This document shows, piece by piece, positions 58,728 to 64,000 of a stretch of 64,000 nt of DNA. Position 1 is the first letter of the stretch, and the number at the start of each line of letters is the position of its first letter. This DNA comes from Mixophyes australis. Its lineage: Eukaryota; Chordata; Amphibia; Anura; Limnodynastidae. The stretch spans positions 57,680,289 to 57,744,288 of the forward strand of contig JAVHZZ010000003.1 of assembly GCA_036250195.1 (NCBI GenBank), in the 5' to 3' direction. The notes under the pieces are model-generated. The model was not told where the DNA came from, made no database searches, and saw nothing but the letters and a program-made list of their open reading frames with translations. Made by a program: the position numbers and the translations under genes.

Positions 58728-60528
58728 TCTTGGAATTAGCTTTAAGGCTTATAGTTCTCTTTAGATATAATAGTGTGTTTTCTTAATTTACAGTCGACTG
58801 AAAATTAATTTGTACCTGCCTTGTTATCCAACACGTATGCTAGTGCTTTATATGTTGTAGCCCGGAAAAAGTATAGATTACTTCCTATGAGCTTGAACAA
58901 TAACATTAGCAATTTTTAAACTAATACTCAGGCACTAAATAATTATTAATAAGTATCTATCCATGTGTAAGATGTTCCCCTACTAACTCTGTTCTTTACG
59001 ACAAACATACTGATCACAGGATTACTGTGACACATTTTAATTTACCCCTCACCATCTGCAGAGCTGGATTAAGGCTTTAGGGGGCCCTGGGCACTTAAGA
59101 CAGCAGGACCACTATTTTCTAAAATTAAGAGAATTACTAACCAAATTTTGAATTACATGGTTCTGAATATACTACACTATTAAGAGCCTTATTAATCTAA
59201 ATGAATAACGGTGCCCCCTTGATGATCTAAATTAATAATAGTGCCTCCCCGATGAGTTTAATTAACAATATTGCCCACTTGATGATTGTAATTGATATAA
59301 TTACCTTGGGGCTTCTCTATTCTTTCTTCTTTCCATGCTGTATGCAGAGAGAGGCTCCCGTCTTCTACAATTTCCACAGCCATGACATGATAAGGAAGCC
59401 AAGAGCATGTTGTTAAAGCAGCAGTAGCTGCACCTGTTCTCGGGTAGACTCTGCTACAGGGTCCACCCAGAGCCATAAATAGACATTTTAGTGCCCTGGG
59501 CAAGAGAGAACAGTGGCGCACCATATGTTGTATGGAATGATAGAAGTCTGCACACTGTAGCTGCCCTGCATCGCTTTGTCGGCGTTTGGGCCTGCTGCCG
59601 CGGTCTGGCGTGTCCTGCGCCCCTACCACCCATCCAGATATTTCTGTGGGGGCTGCCTCCCTGTCCACACCTGCATTAAAGCCCGGAGAACCTACAGTGC
59701 AGATACCTCTACCACCCGCCAACCCAGGTGCCGGAGAAATCAGAACCGCACCACCCGCGGGCCTCCGCACCCGTCAGCGCATCGGCGCCCCTCTCATAAC
59801 CAGCCACTCTCCGTCAAGAAAGATCCCCCCTCACTGGTGCCTGGGTCTGAAATAGCCCCCTGCTTGGCACTCTGCGGGCGGACAAGTGGAAGCGGCGAGT
59901 CCCGTGTATTCTGACCAGGGCTGCTGGCGACTGAGGTCTGGTGGGGACTGGAGCCTGTGTCTCACCCAACAGAGCCTCTTACCTGTAAGATCCAACGGTG
60001 AGAGCCTGTCTGCAGCCGTGGTTCAGCAAATCCAGAAGTCCTGGACTCCATTGATGGGCTTCTCTTCCGGCCGTGAGTACACGGTGAATGGATCTGCTGT
60101 ATAATACAATATCTGTCTTATTGTGCCTGCACTGCCATCTAGCCAAACAGCAATATTGCAGTTGATGTGAGTCCAACATAGGAATATGGCAGTACACCTA
60201 TCCTTAGAATTTTAAATAAATAGTGATTATAGTCAAATCTCTTCCTGGCATCACCGAAATGATGTGAGCAAGTCCCGTGCCAGCTGCCAAATTCCAGGAG
60301 TCGCCCACCAGTCGCAGCTCCTACACTCTGTACGTCTGCACATATGTTCTAACTTCGCATCTGGCTCGCTGAGGATGGCCGGGGCCCCTATTAGGTATGC
60401 AGTTGTGATGTAATGAGTGCCTCACTCCCGAAAGGCCTTTTCTGATCGAATCTTCTGCTCGGTAGTTTCCTGTATTTGACCTACCCTCCACGATTCCTCC
60501 TTCATCGTTGACCAGTCTCTACTTAGCT
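58728..60528. other. Composite, partly GC-rich; start of the L1 not resolved
   Basis: 'gcagagctggattaaggctttagggggccctggg' at 59060 and 'cccagagccataaatagacattttagtgccctggg' at 59468 look like hAT-type ends, without partners that I can show. 59490-59900 is GC-rich with overlapping frames on both strands (59258-59914) but has no domain I recognise. The 5' UTR of the L1-like element lies somewhere in 60200-60528. Confidence 0.4.
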
Positions 60529-61515
60529 ATGCCGAAAAACAAAAAACTCCATTCGAAGGGTATCCCTCAATATTACCCTAATAAGTCTTCTACAGAACAA
60601 ACTGGTTCCCCCCGCTCTCACGAGGACTCAGACTCCGACGAAGATGTGTTTGCTCCAGTTACCAAGAAAGACTTTCTCTCCTTGATCAAAGAAATGAAGG
60701 AGCTTCGGTCTTCAGTTCACGCTGAGGTTCAACATGCGCTTCATAGTCTGAGATCTGAGGTGTCCTCACTAGGTTCTCGCACGGACCATATTGAGAGGAA
60801 GGTGGATGATTTCGTCTCAGGTCAAGAAGCAACGGCTGATAACCTAACTCAAATCCGCCAGGAGCTCAATAGTATCCATGATCATCAGGAGGATATGGAC
60901 AATCGAGCCCAGAGAAATAACCTCCGAATTAAAGGCATTCCAGAGTCCGTTGAATCTCTACATCTGGACCCCTATCTCCGGAAACTATTTTCCCAGCTGG
61001 CTCCAGAAGTCACGGAAGATCAATTCCTGCTGGATAGAGCCCACAGAGCTCTTAAACCCCGTTCATCGGATCAATCTACACCTAGAGACGTTATCTTCCG
61101 CCTTCATTATTTCACGACCAAAGAGGCTGTCTTACAAGCAGCTAGAAAGCTCCCTGCTCTATCCTATGAAGGATTTACCCTCCAAATTTTTCAGGACCTC
61201 TCTCCCACTACCTTGTCTCGGAGGCGTGAACTCCAGCCTGTCACCTCAATCCTCAGAGAGAACAACATCAGATATCGATGGGGGTTTCCCTTCCGTCTCT
61301 ATCTTTGGCACCAGAACCAGCAACTGTCAGCTAGAAGCTTAAATGAAGCACGGGACCTCCTGCGAAAGATTGGACTGAGTCAACAAGCCTCCCCGGATGC
61401 TCCTCAAGCTCTTGCTAACGTGGCGGGCCCTGCCACACCGAGAGTGCAAAGGCTCCCTCGTAGAGACTGGTCAACTGTCCCTCGTCACTCTAAACCGCAA
61501 TCTGCGGATCCCTGA
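60529..61515 (+). CDS. L1-like ORF1 protein, intact
   Basis: The frame of 328 codons runs from the ATG at 60529; the 7 codons before it start with TTG and are not needed. An N-terminal acidic, serine-rich segment ('SHEDSDSDEDVFAPVTKKDF') leads into a coiled coil (about residues 50-125). The RRM-like domain starts at 'RNNLRIKGIPES' (residue 129) and the C-terminal domain has 'LQIFQDLSPTTLSRRRELQP'. This is the plan of L1 ORF1p, an RNA-binding trimer that packages the element RNA. There is no stop or shift. The protein is clearly diverged from the ORF1 at 21987. Confidence 0.92.
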   Translation: MPKNKKLHSKGIPQYYPNKSSTEQTGSPRSHEDSDSDEDVFAPVTKKDFLSLIKEMKELRSSVHAEVQHALHSLRSEVSSLGSRTDHIERKVDDFVSGQEATADNLTQIRQELNSIHDHQEDMDNRAQRNNLRIKGIPESVESLHLDPYLRKLFSQLAPEVTEDQFLLDRAHRALKPRSSDQSTPRDVIFRLHYFTTKEAVLQAARKLPALSYEGFTLQIFQDLSPTTLSRRRELQPVTSILRENNIRYRWGFPFRLYLWHQNQQLSARSLNEARDLLRKIGLSQQASPDAPQALANVAGPATPRVQRLPRRDWSTVPRHSKPQSADP

Positions 61516-62464
61516 CCGGCAAGTTCCCGTCCCGGCTCCTCCCTCAAAGTGCGGCCGCACTTTCCTCTACGGGCCTTGATGTGGCCTTCGTTACTTCTTG
61601 ATATAGTCCTATAATTGGACCAGGAACTCAAGGCTCCCATGTCTTCAGATGTCCTTGCCCCTCATTTCCTACTACACTAAAACTATAATGCTGGTGCTAG
61701 ACACTGTATTGCCTTATATTATCTGTTGCCTTCTCGCTGCCTGAGAAGGCGAGTTGTACTTCTTTATTTCTTCTAGGTGGGGCGAGACACTAAGGATGCG
61801 CACACCACAGCTCCTGCTTTTGCCACCAATAAGTAGCTGGGACGCTTTGTTCTAATTACCTCCATGTTGTATTTACGGTTGTTATGTTGTTCATTTGATT
61901 CTCTTTCTATAGCTCTTTTATTGGGCTACACTCGGTAGCTTCACAAGTATCTACTACGATATCCCTAATGTTATTGAGTTATTTCCTACCTCATATAATG
62001 TGTTTATTGCTGTTAATTATTACCGTTGCCCTCTCCTTTTCTTGTGCTTCCCATCTCCTCATCTACCGTAGAGGTCAGAAATCTCCTTACTCCCTCCTCA
62101 CTTCCCTCCCTCCCAATAGGTCATACACACTAAAATGGTCTTTCGGATTCCCCTTCTGGGTCCCCCGGCCCTCCGTTTTCTTCTGTGGTTCCTCCTAGTC
62201 TACCACCCACCTTAGAGCCTAGAGCTCTGCGCTGGTCCCCTTGATGGCCTGCCCATCATATCCTATCCTCTACCAGCATTCACGACAAGTGGACTTTGGT
62301 CCGCTATGTCGATCCCCTTGTACCCTTAACCTTCGGTTCTCCCCTCCTTCTCCTCACTGGTCGCCACCTAACAGGTCAGCCCCTGTACACTCTTCCTTCT
62401 GTCTCCTCTCCCCTGACATTTCTTCCCTCTTCTGTTCTCTAGTGCTCCTCTCACTGATCTTCCT
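61516..62464 (+). other. L1-like element: 949-bp inter-ORF spacer
   Basis: Non-coding and pyrimidine-rich, increasingly so from about 62080. Just before the ORF2 ATG is 'tttcttccctcttctgttctctag' (62418-62442), which has the form of a 3' splice site. The frame at 61968-62198 has no recognisable product. Confidence 0.75.
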
Positions 62465-64000
62465 ATGACCCTTAACCTTATCTCCTATAATGTGAAGGGC
62501 CTCAATTCCCCTCAGAAACGGGCTAAACTCCATTCCTCTCTTAAATCCCTTAAAGGGAACTTAATATTCCTACAAGAAACTCATTTTGTCCAGCATCTCC
62601 ACCCCGAGCTTCGCTCCAGAAAATTTCCCTTGACATTCCATGCATGTGACCATAGGCAGAAAAAGCGAGGTGTAGCAATTCTGTTTGCGCGCCATTTAAC
62701 TTTCGAACTACATGAATCTTATAAAGATAGGGAAGGTAGATTCCTGATCCTCATAGGCACTTTGAATAATCTCCCCTGTACCCTAGTGAACCTCTATGCA
62801 CCCAACACCGGCCAGCATAGGTTCTTCAAAAAACTGGGTTGTCTGTTAGCGCGTGTTCGTCAAGGTGAACTTATGGTCGCTGGTGACTTCAACGCTGTTC
62901 TAGCCCAGACTATAGATCGTTCCTCGGGCCCCTCCCCTTCTCCCTCGAGTAGAGATGCCCACACCAAAGCTGCCTTACAGGCTTTTCTAAAACTCCATAA
63001 CTTATACGACTCATGGAGAGTATTGGATCCTCTGGCCAGGGACTATACCTTCTTTTCTTCTCCCCATAATACCTACTCCCGGATTGACATGATCCTGCTC
63101 AGCCACGACCTTACTCTTAAACTTTGCTCCTCCCAAATTTTCCCTGTTACCTGGTCAGACCATGCCCCTGTCTCCGCTGTACTCACCTCCCTTGCTCACC
63201 GCCCTCCTAGAGCAACCTGGAGAATCAACGAATCACTCCTACATGATAAAGAAACCACTACTCACCTAAATTCTCTTCTCTCTGAATACTTTGAGACGAA
63301 CGACACCTCTGATATCTCTCCTATGACTCTCTGGGACGCCCATAAGGCGGTAATATGGGGTCATCTTATTGCCTTGGCATCTCGGACTAAGCGATTCCGT
63401 TTAGCTGAAACTATTCAATTGACGGACTCTCTGAGAGCTTTAGAGCAACGCCACAAATTGAACCCTGATCCCTTGGTTCTCCAGGAAATTGCTTCTGTTC
63501 GTGGTGAATTAAATCTCTTGCTGTCTCACCAGGTTGCCAATAAACTAAATGGGCTCAATCAGCGCTACTACGAAAAGGGCGACAAGGCCGATAGATTGCT
63601 GGCCACCAAACTTAGAGCTAAGATTGCGACCCGGAATCTCCTGGCTATCAGGGACTCCGAGGGAGTTTTACACTATGACCCTCAGCGGTTACGCGCTGCC
63701 TTCCAATCCTATTACACTAAACTTTATAACCTTCCCCAACCGTCTGATCCTTTAGTCTCCCAGCAACACTTGCAGTTAATTGAATCTTTTCTTTCTTCTG
63801 CTAAGCTTCCGAAACTCTCTCCGCAGGCTAGTACCCTTCTGGGGACTGAGATTACTAGAGAGGAAATTGAACAAACCATAAAGTCTCAGAAAACAGGAAA
63901 GGTTCCGGGGCCAGACGGCTTTACTGCAGTGTACTATAAGAGGTTTGCTGGGCTCCTGGTCCCCCGTTTGCACACCCTATTCAACTCAATCCTGACTGGA
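62465..64000 (+). CDS. L1-like ORF2, endonuclease and RT start (cut by window)
   Basis: All 512 codons from the ATG at 62465 to the last base are open. The APE-type endonuclease has its residues in place: N9 ('SYNVKGLN'), E38 ('LQETH'), 'NLYAPN' at 109-114, D141 and N143 in 'GDFN', D208 in 'SRID', D232 and H233 in 'SDHAP'. A linker with 'NQRYYEKGDKADRLL' follows and RT opens with 'GKVPGPDGFTAVYYKRF' from about residue 478. The protein nicks target DNA and reverse-transcribes the element RNA there. The RT palm, the C-terminal finger and the 3' end lie outside the window. The intact state suggests a young copy. Confidence 0.93.
   Translation, partial: MTLNLISYNVKGLNSPQKRAKLHSSLKSLKGNLIFLQETHFVQHLHPELRSRKFPLTFHACDHRQKKRGVAILFARHLTFELHESYKDREGRFLILIGTLNNLPCTLVNLYAPNTGQHRFFKKLGCLLARVRQGELMVAGDFNAVLAQTIDRSSGPSPSPSSRDAHTKAALQAFLKLHNLYDSWRVLDPLARDYTFFSSPHNTYSRIDMILLSHDLTLKLCSSQIFPVTWSDHAPVSAVLTSLAHRPPRATWRINESLLHDKETTTHLNSLLSEYFETNDTSDISPMTLWDAHKAVIWGHLIALASRTKRFRLAETIQLTDSLRALEQRHKLNPDPLVLQEIASVRGELNLLLSHQVANKLNGLNQRYYEKGDKADRLLATKLRAKIATRNLLAIRDSEGVLHYDPQRLRAAFQSYYTKLYNLPQPSDPLVSQQHLQLIESFLSSAKLPKLSPQASTLLGTEITREEIEQTIKSQKTGKVPGPDGFTAVYYKRFAGLLVPRLHTLFNSILTG

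Overview
This window looks like a transposon-rich, gene-poor stretch of a vertebrate chromosome, most probably from an anuran amphibian. That is an inference from the mix of repeats: L1-like and L2 LINEs, a Penelope-like element, a Ty3/gypsy chromovirus, Tc1-like remnants, hAT-type MITEs, fold-back MITEs and a tRNA-derived SINE with an L2-like tail. There are no bacterial operons, ribosome binding sites or CRISPR arrays. I found no host protein-coding exon and no RNA gene. Every long reading frame that I recognise belongs to a mobile element, and most other long frames are artefacts of tandem repeats.

Layout. 1-13.5 kb: SINE copies, short hAT-type elements with clean 8-bp target duplications, a related DNA-element family at 5.2, 8.3 and 11.5 kb, a fold-back MITE and a decayed Tc1-like element. 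14.1-24.1 kb: a broken minus-strand Ty3/gypsy chromovirus whose reverse-transcriptase region is split by a 6.7-kb minus-strand L1-like element. 24.5-27.06 kb: a 5'-truncated plus-strand Penelope-like element with the GIY-YIG endonuclease and a hammerhead-ribozyme-like motif. 28-33.5 kb: nested and adjacent TIR elements and a compound minisatellite. 35.6-43.8 kb: SINE, fold-back MITE, Tc1 end, an L2 LINE fragment, a gypsy gag-like remnant and a decayed L1. 45.1-48.0 kb: a GC-rich hairpin, two minisatellites, a SINE fragment and a Tc1 remnant. 48.4 kb: a second, inverted copy of the palindrome-cored hAT MITE seen at 0.2 kb. 51.6-52.5 kb: a diverged relative of the 31.2-kb hAT-type element. 54-55.5 kb: an L2 fragment holding a probable solo LTR. 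60.5-64 kb: an L1-like element with intact ORF1 and an ORF2 open to the window edge; it is the youngest-looking element here.

The autonomous elements supply reverse transcriptase, endonuclease or integrase functions. The short elements (SINE, MITEs) carry no coding capacity and would depend on enzymes supplied elsewhere. The SINE and L2 copies share a tail, which fits mobilisation of the SINE by L2 enzymes. The L1 lies inside the gypsy element, one TIR element lies inside a hAT-type element, and an LTR lies inside an L2, so relative ages can be read from the nesting. The likeliest places for something new are the hammerhead-like motif, the exon-like module shared by two hAT-type elements, the long inter-ORF spacers of both L1s, and the RFX/CCAAT-like sites carried by the fold-back MITE.
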